Source: Hydractinia symbiolongicarpus
Lineage: Eukaryota > Cnidaria > Hydrozoa > Anthoathecata > Hydractiniidae
Length of the DNA: 64,000 nt
Direction: 5' to 3'
Assembly: GCF_029227915.1 (NCBI RefSeq)
Contig: NC_079880.1
Span: 30,127,501 to 30,191,500, forward strand
Part shown: positions 25,501-36,060 of the stretch, piece after piece
How the letters are laid out: the number at the start of each line of letters is the position of its first letter
Position numbering within the stretch: position 1 is the stretch's first letter
Translations under genes and position numbers: made by a program
The notes under the pieces: model-generated
Databases searched by the model: none
What the model was told of the DNA's origin: nothing
The model's input: only the letters and a program-made list of their open reading frames with translations

Positions 25501-28500
25501 GGGCTTGGCCCGTATAGTCGAATGTATACAAAGAAAGTACCCTGTGAGTAAACTCATTTCCAGAACGATTTTTTAAATTATTTTTTCATCACTAAAACGC
25601 ATAAGACTTGTAGTTTTCAAAATTGTTTTCATTTTTGATGAGACGCTGAATAAAAGAAGTTTAATCGCCGGCAAACGAAAACCCGCGATTTCCCGTAAAT
25701 CCCGGGCTTGGCCCGTATAGTCAAAACTATACAAAGAAAGTACCCAGGGAGTAAACTCATTTCTAGAACGATTTTTTAAATTATTTTTTCATCACTAAAG
25801 CCCATGAGACTTGTAGTTTTTAAAAATGTTTTCATTTTTGATGAGACGCTGAATAAAAGAAGTTGAATCGCCGGCAAACGAAACCCCGCGACTTCCTGTA
25901 AATCCCGGACTCGGCCCGTCTAGTCAAAAGTATACAAAGAAGGTACCCAGGGAGTATACTCATTTCCGGAACGATTTTTTAAATTATTTTTTCACCACTA
26001 AAACGCATGAGACTTGTAGTTTTCAAAAATGTTTTCATTTTTGATGAGACGCTGAATAAAAGATGTTTAATCGCCGGCAAACGAAAACCCGCGATTTCCT
26101 GTAAATCCCGGGCTTGGCCTGTATAGTCGAATATATACAAAGAAAGTACCCTGTGAGTAAACTCATTTCCAGAACGATTTTTTAAATTATTTTTTCACCA
26201 CTAAAACGCATTGGACTTGTAGTTTTTAAAAATGTTTTCATTTTTGATGAAACGCTTAATAAAAGAAGTTTAATTGCCGGCAAACGAAAACCCGCCATTT
26301 CCCGTAAATCCCGGACTCGGCTCGTATAGTCAAAAGTATACAAAGAAAGTACCCAGGGTGTAAACTCATTTCCCGAACGATTTTTTAAATTATTTTTTCA
26401 CCACTAAAGCCCATGAGACTTGTAGTTTTCAAAAATGTTTTCATTTTTTATGAGACGCTGAATAAAAGAAGTTTAATCGCCGGCAAACGAAAACCCGCGA
26501 CTTCCCGTAAATCCCGGACTCGGCCCGTATAGTCAAAAGTATACAAAGAAAATACCCAGGGAGTAAACTCATTTCCAGAACGATTTTTTAAATTATTTTT
26601 TCACCACTAAAACGCATGAGACTTGTAGTTTTCAGAAATGTTTTTATTTTTGATGAGACGCTTAATGAAAGTGGTTTAATCGCCGGCAAACGAAAACCCG
26701 CGATTTCCCGTAAATCCCGGGCTTGGCCCGTATAGTCGAATGTATACAAAGAAAGTACCCTGTGAGTAAACTCATTTCCAAAACGATTTTTTAAATTATC
26801 TTTTCACCACTAAAACGCATGAGACTTGTAGTTTTCAAAAATGTTTTCATTTTTGATGAGACGCTGAATAAAAGATGTTTAATCGCCGGCAAACGAAAAC
26901 CCGCGATTTCCTGTAAATCCCGGGCTTGGCCTGTATAGTCGAATAAATACAAAGAAAGTACCCTGTGAGTAAACTCATTTCCAGAACGATTTTTTAAATT
27001 ATTTTTTCACCACTAAGACGCATAGGACTTGTAGTTTTTAAAGATGTTTTCATTTTTGATGAAACGCTGAATAAAAGAAGTTTAATCGCCGGCAAACGAA
27101 AACCCGCGACTTCCCGTAAATCCCGGACTCGGCCCGTCTAGTCAAAAGTATACAAAGAAAGTACCCAGGGAGTAAACTCATTTCCGGAACGATTTTTTAA
27201 ATTATTTTTTCACCACTAAAACGCATGAGACTTGTAGTTTTCAAAAATGTTTTCATTTTTGATGAGACGCTGAATAAAAGATGTTTAATCGCCGGCAAAC
27301 GAAAACCCGCGATTTCCCGTAAATCCCGGGCTTGGCCCGTATAGTCGAATGTATACAAAGAAAGTACCCTGTGAGTAAACTCATTTCCAGAACGATTTTT
27401 TAAATTATTTTTTCATCACTAAAACGCATAAGACTTGTAGTTTTCAAAATTGTTTTCATTTTTGATGAGACGCTGAATAAAAGAAGTTTAATCGCCGGCA
27501 AACGAAAACCCGCGATTTCCCGTAAATCCGGGGCTTGGCCCGTATAGTCAAAACTATACAAAGAAAGTACCCAGGGAGTAAACTCATTTCTAGAACGATT
27601 TTTTAAATTATTTTTTCATCACTAAAGCCCATGAGACTTGTAGTTTTTAAAAATGTTTTCATTTTTGATGAGACGCTGAATAACAGAAGTTGAATCGCCG
27701 GCAAACGAAACCCCGCGACTTCCTGTAAATCCCGGACTCGGCCCGTCTAGTCAAAAGTATACAAAGAAGGTACCCAGGGAGTATACTCATTTCCGGAACG
27801 ATTTTTTAAATTATTTTTTCACCACTAAAACGCATGAGACTTGTAGTTTTCAAAAATGTTTTCATTTTTGATGAGACGTTGAATAAAAGATGTTTAATCG
27901 CCGGCAAACGAAAACCCGCGATTTCCTGTAACTCCCGGGCTTGGCCTGTATAGTCGAATATATACAAAGAAAGTACCCTGTGAGTAAACTCATTTCAAGA
28001 ACGATTTTTTAAATTATTTTTTCACCACTAAAACGCATTGGACTTGTAGTTTTTAAAAATGTTTTCATTTTTGATGAAACGCTGAATAAAAGAAGTTTAA
28101 TCGCCGGCAAACGAAAACCCGCGAATTCCCGTAAATCCCGGACTCGGCCCGTCTAGTCAAAAGTATACAAAGAAAGTACCCAGGGAGTAAACTCATTTCC
28201 GGAACGATTTTTTAAATTATTTTCTCACCACTAAAACGCATGAGACTTGTAGTTTTCAAAAATGTTTTCATTTTTGATGAGACGCTGAATAAAAGATGTT
28301 TAATCGCCGGCAAACGAAAACCCGCGATTTCCCGTAAATCCCGGGCTTGGCCCGTATAGTCGAATGTATACAAAGAAAGTACCCTGTGAGTAAACTCATT
28401 TCCAGAACGATTTTTTAAATTATTTTTTCATCACTAAAACGCATAAGACTTGTAGTTTACAAAATTGTTTTCATTTTTGATGAGACGCTGAATAAAAGAA

Positions 28501-29262
28501 GTTTAATTGCCGGCAAACGAAAACCCGCAATTTCCCGTAAATCCCGGGCTTGGCCCGTATAGTCAAAACTATACAAAGAAAGTACCCAGGGAGTAAACTC
28601 ATTTCTGGAACGATTTTTTAAATTATTTTTTCCCCACTAAATCGCATGAGACTTGTAGTTTTCAAAAATGTTTTCATTTTTGATGAGACGCTGAATAAAA
28701 GATGTTTAATCGCCGGCAAACGAAAACCCGCGATTTCCCGTAAATCCCGGGCTTGGCCCGTATAGTCGAATGTATACAAAGAAAGTACCCTGTGAGTAAA
28801 CTCATTTCCAGAACGATTTTTAAAATTATTTTTTCATCACTAAAACGCATAAGACTTGTAGTTTTCAAAAATGTTTTCCTTTTTGATGAGACGCTGAATA
28901 ACAGATGTTTAATCGCCGACAAACGAAAACCCGCGATTTCCCGTAATACCCGGGCTTGGCCCGTATAGTCGAATGTATACAAAGAAAGAACCCTGTGAGT
29001 AAACTCATTTCCAGAACGATTTTTTAAATTATTTTTTCATCACTAAAACGCATAAGACTTGTAGTTTTCAAAATTGTTTTCATTTTTGATGAGACGCTGA
29101 ATAAAAGAAGTTTAATCGCCGGCAAACGAAAACCCGCGATTTCCCGTAAATCCCGGGCTTGGCCCGTATAGTCAAAACTATACAAAGAAAGTACCCAGGG
29201 AGTAAACCCATTTCCGGAACGATTTTTTAAATTATTTTTTCACCACTTAATCGCATGAGCTT
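22526..29262 (+). repeat. forward-oriented array block F2 (~33 monomers)
   Basis: Units return to the + orientation. The first part (22.6-24.5 kb) contains monomers of the F1 7-mer family, such as ACTCGGTCCGTGTAGTC near 23270 and GTCAAAGGTATAC near 23693. The second part (24.7-29.2 kb) consists of the GAAGGTACC / TTCTAGAACG / GTTGAATCG subtypes found in reverse in R1-R3. The block ends at the junction at 29260. Confidence 0.96.
23820..28070 (+). repeat. 12-mer block and its 9-mer derivative
   Basis: Two offsets hold at once. The stretch near 23.82-24.41 kb recurs 2436 bp later (12 x 203); shared markers are GAAAATACCCAGGG at about 24112 and GTTTTTATTTTTGATG at about 24204. The stretch near 25.01-26.25 kb recurs 1827 bp later (9 x 203); shared markers are GTCGAATAAATACAAAG at 25112/26939 and GCATAGGACTTG at 25193/27020. 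The simplest reading is a tandem duplication of a 2436-bp block whose second copy, starting near 26.25 kb, lost three whole monomers equivalent to 24.41-25.01 kb. Confidence 0.8.
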
Positions 29263-29270
29263 TGTTTCGG
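29253..29270. other. polarity junction J3 (forward to reverse)
   Basis: Forward CACTTAATCGCATGAG is followed by about five unassigned bases (CTTTG, 29260-29264) and then reverse-oriented TTTCGGGAAATGAG. The normal continuation on the forward side would be ACTTGTAG, so the filler may be a decayed CTTGT or inserted bases. The identical junction occurs at 33442. Confidence 0.92.
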
Positions 29271-30436
29271 GAAATGAGTTTACTCCCTGGGTACTTTCTT
29301 TCTATACTTTTGACTAAACGGGCCGAGTCCGGGATTTACAGAAAGTCGCGGGTTTTCGTTTGCCGGCGATTCAACTTCTTTTATTCAGCGTCTCATCAAA
29401 AATGAAAACATTTTTAAAAACTACAAGTCTCATGGGCTTTAGTGATGAAAAAATAATTCAAAAAATCGTTCTGGAAATGAGTTTACTCACAGGGTACTTT
29501 CTTTGTATACATTCGACTATACGGGCCAAGCCCGGGATTTACGGGAAATCGCGGGTTTTCGTTTGCCGGCGATTAAACATCTTTTATTCAGCGTCTCATC
29601 AAAAATGAAAACATTTTTGAAAACTACAAGTCTCATGCGTTTTAGTGGTGAAAAAATAATTTAAAAAATCGTTCCGGAAATGAGTTTACTCCCTGGGTAC
29701 TTTCTTTGTATACTTTTGACTAGACGGGCCGAGTCCGGGATTTACGGGAAGTCGCGGGTTTTCGTTTGCCGGCGATTAAACTTCTTTTATTCAGCGTTTC
29801 ATCAAAAATGAAAACATTTTTAAAAACTACAAGTCCTATGCGTTTTAGTGGTGAAAAAATAATTTAAAAAATCGTTCTGGAAATGAGTTTATCACAGGGT
29901 ACTTTCTTTGTATATATTCGACTATACGGGCCAAGCCCGGGATTTACAGGAAATCGCGGGTTTTCGTTTGCCGGCGATTAAACATCTTTTATTCAGCGTC
30001 TCATCAAAAATGAAAACATTTTTGAAAACTACAAGTCTCATGCGTTTTAGTGGTGAAAAAATAATTTAAAAAATCGTTCCGGAAATGAGTATACTCCCTG
30101 GGTACCTTCTTTGTATACTTTTGACTAGACGGGCCGAGTCCGGGATTTACAGGAAGTCGCGGGTTTTCGTTTGCCGGCGATTCAACTTCTTTTATTCAGC
30201 GTCTCATCAAAAATGAAAACAACTTTGAAAACTACAAGTCTTATGCGTTTTAGTGATGAAAAAATAATTTAAAAAATCGTTCGGGAAAAGAGTTTACTCC
30301 CTGGGTACTTTCTTTGTATACTTTAGACTATACGGTCCAAGCCCGGGATTTACGGGAAATCGCGGGTTTTCGTTTGCCGGCGATTAAACTTCTTTTATTC
30401 AGCGTCTCATTAAAAATGAAAACATTTTTGAAAACT

Positions 30437-30555
30437 ACAAGTCTTATGCGTTTTAGTGGTGAAAAAATAATTTAAAAAATCGTTCCGGAAATGAGGTCAA
30501 GTCTCATGCGATTTAGTGGTGAAAAAATAATTTAAAAAATCGTTCCGGAAATGAG
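30437..30555 (-). repeat. 60-bp out-of-register slip duplication
   Basis: CGTTCCGGAAATGAG occurs at 30481 and again at 30541. The 60 bp upstream of each are nearly the same (CAAGTCT, ATGCG, TTTAGTGGTG, then an A-rich run), with CTTATGCGTT in the first and CTCATGCGAT in the second. The second partial unit therefore came from a different subtype. This is one of very few length changes in the window not in steps of about 203 bp. Confidence 0.87.
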
Positions 30556-30679
30556 TTTACTCCCTGGGTACTTTCTTTGTATAGTTTTGACTATACGGGC
30601 CAAGCCCGGGATTTACGAGAAATCGCGGATTTTCGTTTGCCGGCGATTAAACTTCTTTTATTCAGCGTCTCATCAAAAA

Positions 30680-30695
30680 TGAAAACAAAAAATCG
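30680..30695 (-). other. 50-bp internal deletion in a monomer
   Basis: GATGAAAACA-type sequence normally continues through the dyad and GTTTTAGTGATG. Here AATGAAAACA runs straight into AAAAAATCGTTCTGG. The spacing of GGGTAC anchors at 30566 and 30719 is 153 bp, not 203. The break lies in A-rich sequence, consistent with slippage or short-homology joining. Confidence 0.87.
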
Positions 30696-32705
30696 TTCTG
30701 GAAATGAGTTTACTCACAGGGTACTTTCTTTGTATACATTCGACTATACGGGCCAAGCCCGGGATTTACGGGAAATTGCGGGTTTTCGTTTGCCGGCGAT
30801 TAAACATCTTTTATTCAGCGTCTCATCAAAAATGAAAACATTTTTGAAAACTACAAGTCTCATGCGTTTTAGTGGTGAAAAAATAATTTAAAAAATCGTT
30901 CCGGAAATGAGTTTACTCCCTGGGTACTTTCTTTGTATACTTTTGACTAGACGGGCCGAGTCCGGGATTTACGGGAAGTCGCGGGTTTTCGTTTGCCGGC
31001 GATTAAACTTCTTCTATTCAGCGTTTCATCAAAAATGAAAACATTTTTAAAAACTACAAGTCCTATGCGTCTTAGTGGTGAAAAAATAATTTAAAAAATC
31101 GTTCTGGAAATGAGTTTACTCACAGGGTACTTTCTTTGTATATATTCGACTATACGGGCCAAGCCCGGGATTTACAGGAAATCGCGGGTTTTCGTTTGCC
31201 GGCGATTAAACATCTTTTATTCAGCGTCTCATCAAAAATGAAAACATTTTTGAAAACTACAAGTCTCATGCGTTTTAGTGGTGAAAAAATAATTTAAAAA
31301 ATCGTTCCGGAAATGAGTATACTCCCTGGGTACCTTCTTTGTATACTTTTGACTAGACGGGCCGAGTCCGGGATTTACAGGAAGTCGCGGGTTTTCGTTT
31401 GCCGGCGATTCAACTTCTTTTATTCAGCGTCTCATCAAAAATGAAAACAACTTTGAAAACTATAAGTCTTATGCGTTTTACTGATGAAAAAATAATTTAA
31501 AAAATCGTTCGGGAAAAGAGTTTACTCCCTGGGTACTTTCTTTGTATACTTTAGACTATACGGTCCAAGCCCGGGATTTACGGGAAATCGCGGGTTTTCG
31601 TTTGCCGGCGATTAAACTTCTTTTATTCAGCGTCTCATTAAAAATGAAAACATTTTTGAAAACTACAAGTCTTATGCGGTTTAGTGGTGAAAAAATAATT
31701 TAAAAAATCGTTCCGAAAATGAGTTTACTCCCTGGGTACTTTCTTTGTATAGTTTTGACTATACAGGCCAAGCCCGGGATTTACGGGAACTCGCGGGTTT
31801 TCGTTTGCCGGCGATTAAACTTCTTTTATTCAGCGTCTCATCAAAAATGAAAACATTTTTGAAAACTACAAGTCTCATGCGATTTAGTGGTGAAAAAATA
31901 AGTTAAAAAATCGTTCCGGAAATGAGTTTACTCCCTGGGTACTTTCTTTGTATAGTTTTGACTATACGGGCCAAGCCTGGGATTTACGGGAAATCGCGGG
32001 TTTTCGTTTGCCGGCGATTAAACTTCTTTTATTCAGCGTCTCATCAAAAATGAAAACAATTTTGTAAACTACAAGTCTTATGCGTTTTAGTGATGAAAAA
32101 ATAATTTAAAAAATCGTTCTGGAAATGAGTTTACTCACAGGGTACTTTCTTTGTATACATTCGACTATACGGGCCAAGCCCGGGATTTACGGGAAATCGC
32201 GGGTTTTCGTTTGCCGGCGATTAAACATCTTTTATTCAGCGTCTCATCAAAAATGAAAACATTTTTGAAAACTACAAGTCTCATGCGTTTTAGTGGTGAA
32301 AAAATAATTTAAAAAATCGTTCCGGAAATGAGTTTACTCCCTGGGTACTTTCTTTGTATAGTTTGACTATACAGGCCGAGTCCAGGATTTACGGGAAATC
32401 GCAGGTTTTCGTTTGCCGGCGATTAAACTTCTTTTATTCAGCGTCTTATCAAAAATGAAAACAATTTTGAAAACTACAAGTCTTATGCGTTTTAGTGATG
32501 AAAAAATAATTTAAAAAATCGTTCTGGAAATGAGTTTACTCACAGGGTACTTTCTTTGTATACATTCGACTATACGGGCCAAGCCCGGGATTTACAGGAA
32601 ATCGCGGGTTTTCGTTTGCCGGCGATTAAACATCTTTTATTCAGCGTCTCATCAAAAATGAAAACAATTTTGAAAACTACAAGTCTCATGCGTTTTAGTG
32701 GTGAA

Positions 32706-32720
32706 AAAATAATTTCCCGT
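32706..32720. other. polarity junction J4 (reverse to forward), ATTT microhomology
   Basis: Reverse-oriented GTGGTGAAAAAATAATTT passes into forward-oriented ATTTCCCGTAAATCCCGGG. The four bases ATTT at 32712-32715 fit both sides. This is the probable seam of the 4182-bp duplication. Confidence 0.92.
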
Positions 32721-33444
32721 AAATCCCGGGCTTGGCCCGTATAGTCGAATGTATACAAAGAAAGTACCCTGTGAGTAAACTCATTTCCAGAACGATTTTT
32801 TAAATTATTTTTTCACCACTAAATCGCATGAGACTTGTAGTTTTCAAAAATGTTTTCATTTTTGATGAGACGCTGAATAAAAGATGTTTAATCGCCGGCA
32901 AACGAAAACCCGCGATTTCCCGTAAATTCCGGGCTTGGCCCGTATAGTCGAATGTATACAAAGAAAGTACCCTGTGAGTAAACTCATTTCCAGAACGATT
33001 TTTAAAATTATTTTTTCATCACTAAAACGCATAAGACTTGTAGTTTTCAAAAATGTTTTCATTTTTGATGAGACGCTGAATAAAAGATGTTTAATCGCCG
33101 ACAAACGAAAACCCGCGATTTCCCGTAATACCCGGGCTTGGCCCGTATAGTCGAATGTATACAAAGAAAGTACCCTGTGAGTAAACTCATTTCCAGAACG
33201 ATTTTTTAAATTATTTTTTCATCACTAAAACGCATAAGACTTGTAGTTTTCAAAATTGTTTTCATTTTTGATGAGACGCTGAATAAAAGAAGTTTAATCG
33301 CCGGCAAACGAAAACCTGCGATTTCCCGTAAATCCTGGACTCGGCCCGTATAGTCAAAACTATACAAAGAAAGTACCCAGGGAGTAAACCCATTTCCGGA
33401 ACGATTTTTTAAATTATTTTTTCACCACTTAATCGCATGAGCTT
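32714..33444 (+). repeat. short forward-oriented island F3 (~3.6 monomers)
   Basis: This 731-bp island of + oriented monomers lies between two reverse blocks. From about 32817 it is nearly identical to 28635-29262, so it is a copy of the right end of block F2 and not an independent inversion. Confidence 0.93.
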
Positions 33445-33452
33445 TGTTTCGG
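33435..33452. other. polarity junction J5 (forward to reverse), copy of J3
   Basis: The sequence CGCATGAGCTTTGTTTCGGG is identical to that at 29252-29271, 4182 bp upstream, including the unassigned CTTTG. Identical filler at two junctions shows that they derive from one rearrangement. Confidence 0.93.
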
Positions 33453-33689
33453 GAAATGAGTTTACTCCCTGGGTACTTTCTTTGTATACTTTTGACTAAA
33501 CGGGCCGAGTCCGGGATTTACAGAAAGTCGCGGGTTTTCGTTTGCCGGCGATTCAACTTCTTTTATTCAGCGTCTCATCAAAAATGAAAACATTTTTAAA
33601 AACTACAAGTCTCATGGGCTTTAGTGATGAAAAAATAATTCAAAAAATCGTTCTGGAAATGAGTTTACTCACAGGGTACTTTCTTTGTA

Positions 33690-36060
33690 TACTTTTGACT
33701 AGACGGGCCGAGTCCGGGATTTACGGGAAGGCGCGGGTTTTCGTTTGCCGGCGATTAAACTTCTTTTATTCAGCGTTTCATCAAAAATGAAAACATTTTT
33801 AAAAACTACAAGTCCTATGCGTTTTAGTGGTGAAAAAATAATTTAAAAAATCGTTCTGGAAATGAGTTTACTCACAGGGTACTTTCTTTGTATATATTCG
33901 ACTATACGGGCCAAGCCCGGGATTTACAGGAAATCGCGGGTTTTCGTTTGCCGGCGAATAAACATCTTTTATTCAGCGTCTCATCAAAAATGAAAACATT
34001 TTTGAAAACTACAAGTCTCATGCGTTTTAGTGGTGAAAAAATAATTTAAAAAATCGTTCCGGAAATGAGTATACTCCCTGGGTACCTTCTTTGTATACTT
34101 TTGACTAGACGGGCCGAGTCCGGGATTTACAGGAAGTCGCGGGTTTTCGTTTGCCGGCGATTCAACTTCTTTTATTCAGCGTCTCATCAAAAATGAAAAC
34201 ATTTTTAAAAACTACAAGTCTCATGGGCTTTAGTGATGAAAAAATAATTTAAAAAATCGTTCTAGAAATGAGTTTACTCCCTGGGTACTTTCTTTGTATA
34301 CTTTTCACTATACGGGCCAAGCCCGGGATTTACGGGAAATCGCGGGTTTTCGTTTGCCGGCGTTTAAACTTCTTTTATTCAGCGTCTCATCACAAATGAA
34401 AACAATTTTGAAAACTACAAGTCTTATGCGTTTTAGTGATGAAAAAATAATTTAAAAAATCGTTCGGGAAAAGAGTTTACTCCCTGGGTACTTTCTTTGT
34501 ATACTTTAGACTATACGGTCCAAGCCCGGGATTTACGGGAAATCGCGGGTTTTCGTTTGCCGGCGATTAAACTTCTTTTATTCAGCGTCTCATTAAAAAT
34601 GAAAACATTTTTGAAAACTACAAGTCTTATGCGTTTTAGTGGTGAAAAAATAATTTAAAAAATCGTTCCGGAAATGAGTTTACTCCCTGGGTACTTTCTT
34701 TGTATAGTTTTGACTATACAAGCCAAGCCCGGGATTTACGGGAAATCGCGGGTTTTCGTTTGCCGGCGATTAAACTTCTTTTATTCAGCGTCTCATCAAA
34801 AATGAAAACAATTTTGAAAACTACAAGTCTTATGCGTTTTAGTGATGAAAAAATAATTTAAAAAATCGTTCTGGAAATGAGTTTACTCACAGGGTACTTT
34901 CTTTGTATACATTCGACTATACAGGCCAAGCCCGCGATTTACGGGAAATCGCGGGTTTTCGTTTGCCGGCGATTAAACATCTTTTATTCAGCGTCTCATC
35001 AAAAATGAAAACATTTTTGAAAACTACAAGTCTCATGCGTTTTAGTGGTGAAAAAATAATTTAAAAAATTGTTCCGAAAATGAGTTTACTCCCTGGGTAC
35101 TTTCTTTGTATACTTTTGACTAGACGGGCCGAGTCCGGGATTTACGGGAAGTCGCGGGTTTTCGTTTGCCGGCGATTAAACTTCTTTTATTCAGCGTTTC
35201 ATCAAAAATGAAAACATTTTTAAAAACTACAAGTCCTATGCGTTTTAGTGGTGAAAAAATAATTTAAAAAATCGTTCTGGAAATGAGTTTACTCACAGGG
35301 TATTTTCTTTGTATATATTCGACTATACGGGCCAAGCCCGGGATTTACAGGAAATCGCGGGTTTTCGTTTGCCGGCGATTAAACATCTTTTATTCAGCGT
35401 CTCATCAAAAATGAAAACATTTTTGAAAACTACAAGTCTCATGCGTTTTAGTGGTGAAAAAATAATTTAAAAAATCGTTCCGGAAATGAGTATACTCCCT
35501 GGGTACCTTCTTTGTATACTTTTGACTAGACGGGCCGAGTCCGGGATTTACAGGAAGTCGCGGGTTTTCGTTTGCCGGCGATTCAACTTCTTTTATTCAG
35601 CGTTTCATCAAAAATGAAAACATTTTTAAAAACTACAAGTCTCATGGGCTTTAGTGATGAAAAAATAATTTAAAAAATCGTTCTAGAAATGAGTTTACTC
35701 CCTGGGTACTTTCTTTGTATACTTTTGACTATACGGGCCAAGCCCGGGATTTACGGGAAATCGCGGGTTTTCGTTTGCCGGCGTTTAAGCTTCTTTTATT
35801 CAGCGTCTCATCAAAAATGAAAACAATTTTGAAAACTACAAGTCTTATGCGTTTTAGTGATGAAAAAATAATTTAAAAAATCGTTCGGGAAAAGAGTTTA
35901 CTCCCTGGGTACTTTCTTTGTATACTTTAGACTATACGGTCCAAGCCCGGGATTTACGGGAAATCGCGGGTTTTCGTTTGCCGGCGATTAAACTTCTTTT
36001 ATTCAGCGTCTCATTAAAAATGAAAACATTTTTGAAAACTACAAGTCTTATGCGTTTTAG
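33690..36060 (-). repeat. 7-mer higher-order repeat (1421 bp), ~1.7 copies
   Basis: AGACGGGCCGAG starts at 33701 and 35122, exactly 1421 bp apart. The order of subtypes is then the same in both: CAAGTCCTATGCG, GTATATATTCG, GAGTATACTCCC with GGTACCTTC, GCGATTCAAC, TTCTAGAAATG, GGCGTTTAA and CTTTAGACTATACGG. The same order occurs in R2 and near 54.6-55.5 kb. Confidence 0.83.

Larger units (their letters stand above)
29263..32713 (-). repeat. reverse-oriented array block R2 (~17 monomers)
   Basis: The block contains two copies of a 6-mer-like unit. The GACTAGACGGGCCGAG subtype with GGTACTTTC starts at about 29720 and again at about 30947, 1227 bp later. This equals 6 x 203 plus 9; the excess is explained by a 60-bp slip duplication, a 50-bp deletion and a 1-bp deletion inside the first copy. 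GGTACCTTC subtypes lie at about 30101 and 31330. Confidence 0.93.
28635..33689. repeat. 4182-bp-offset duplication carrying the forward/reverse junction
   Basis: About 28635-29507 and 32817-33689 are near-identical at a constant offset of 4182 bp, across the polarity switch. Markers are CCCGTAATACCCGGG at 28938/33120 and CACTTAATCGCATGAGC at 29243/33425. The tandem arrangement F-R-F-R is what a tandem duplication of a segment spanning one polarity junction would give, with the junction at 32712 as its seam. Past 33689 the second copy skips one monomer and resumes at the equivalent of 29710. The first ~100 bp after 32715 do not match, so later exchange has altered the seam. Confidence 0.83.
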
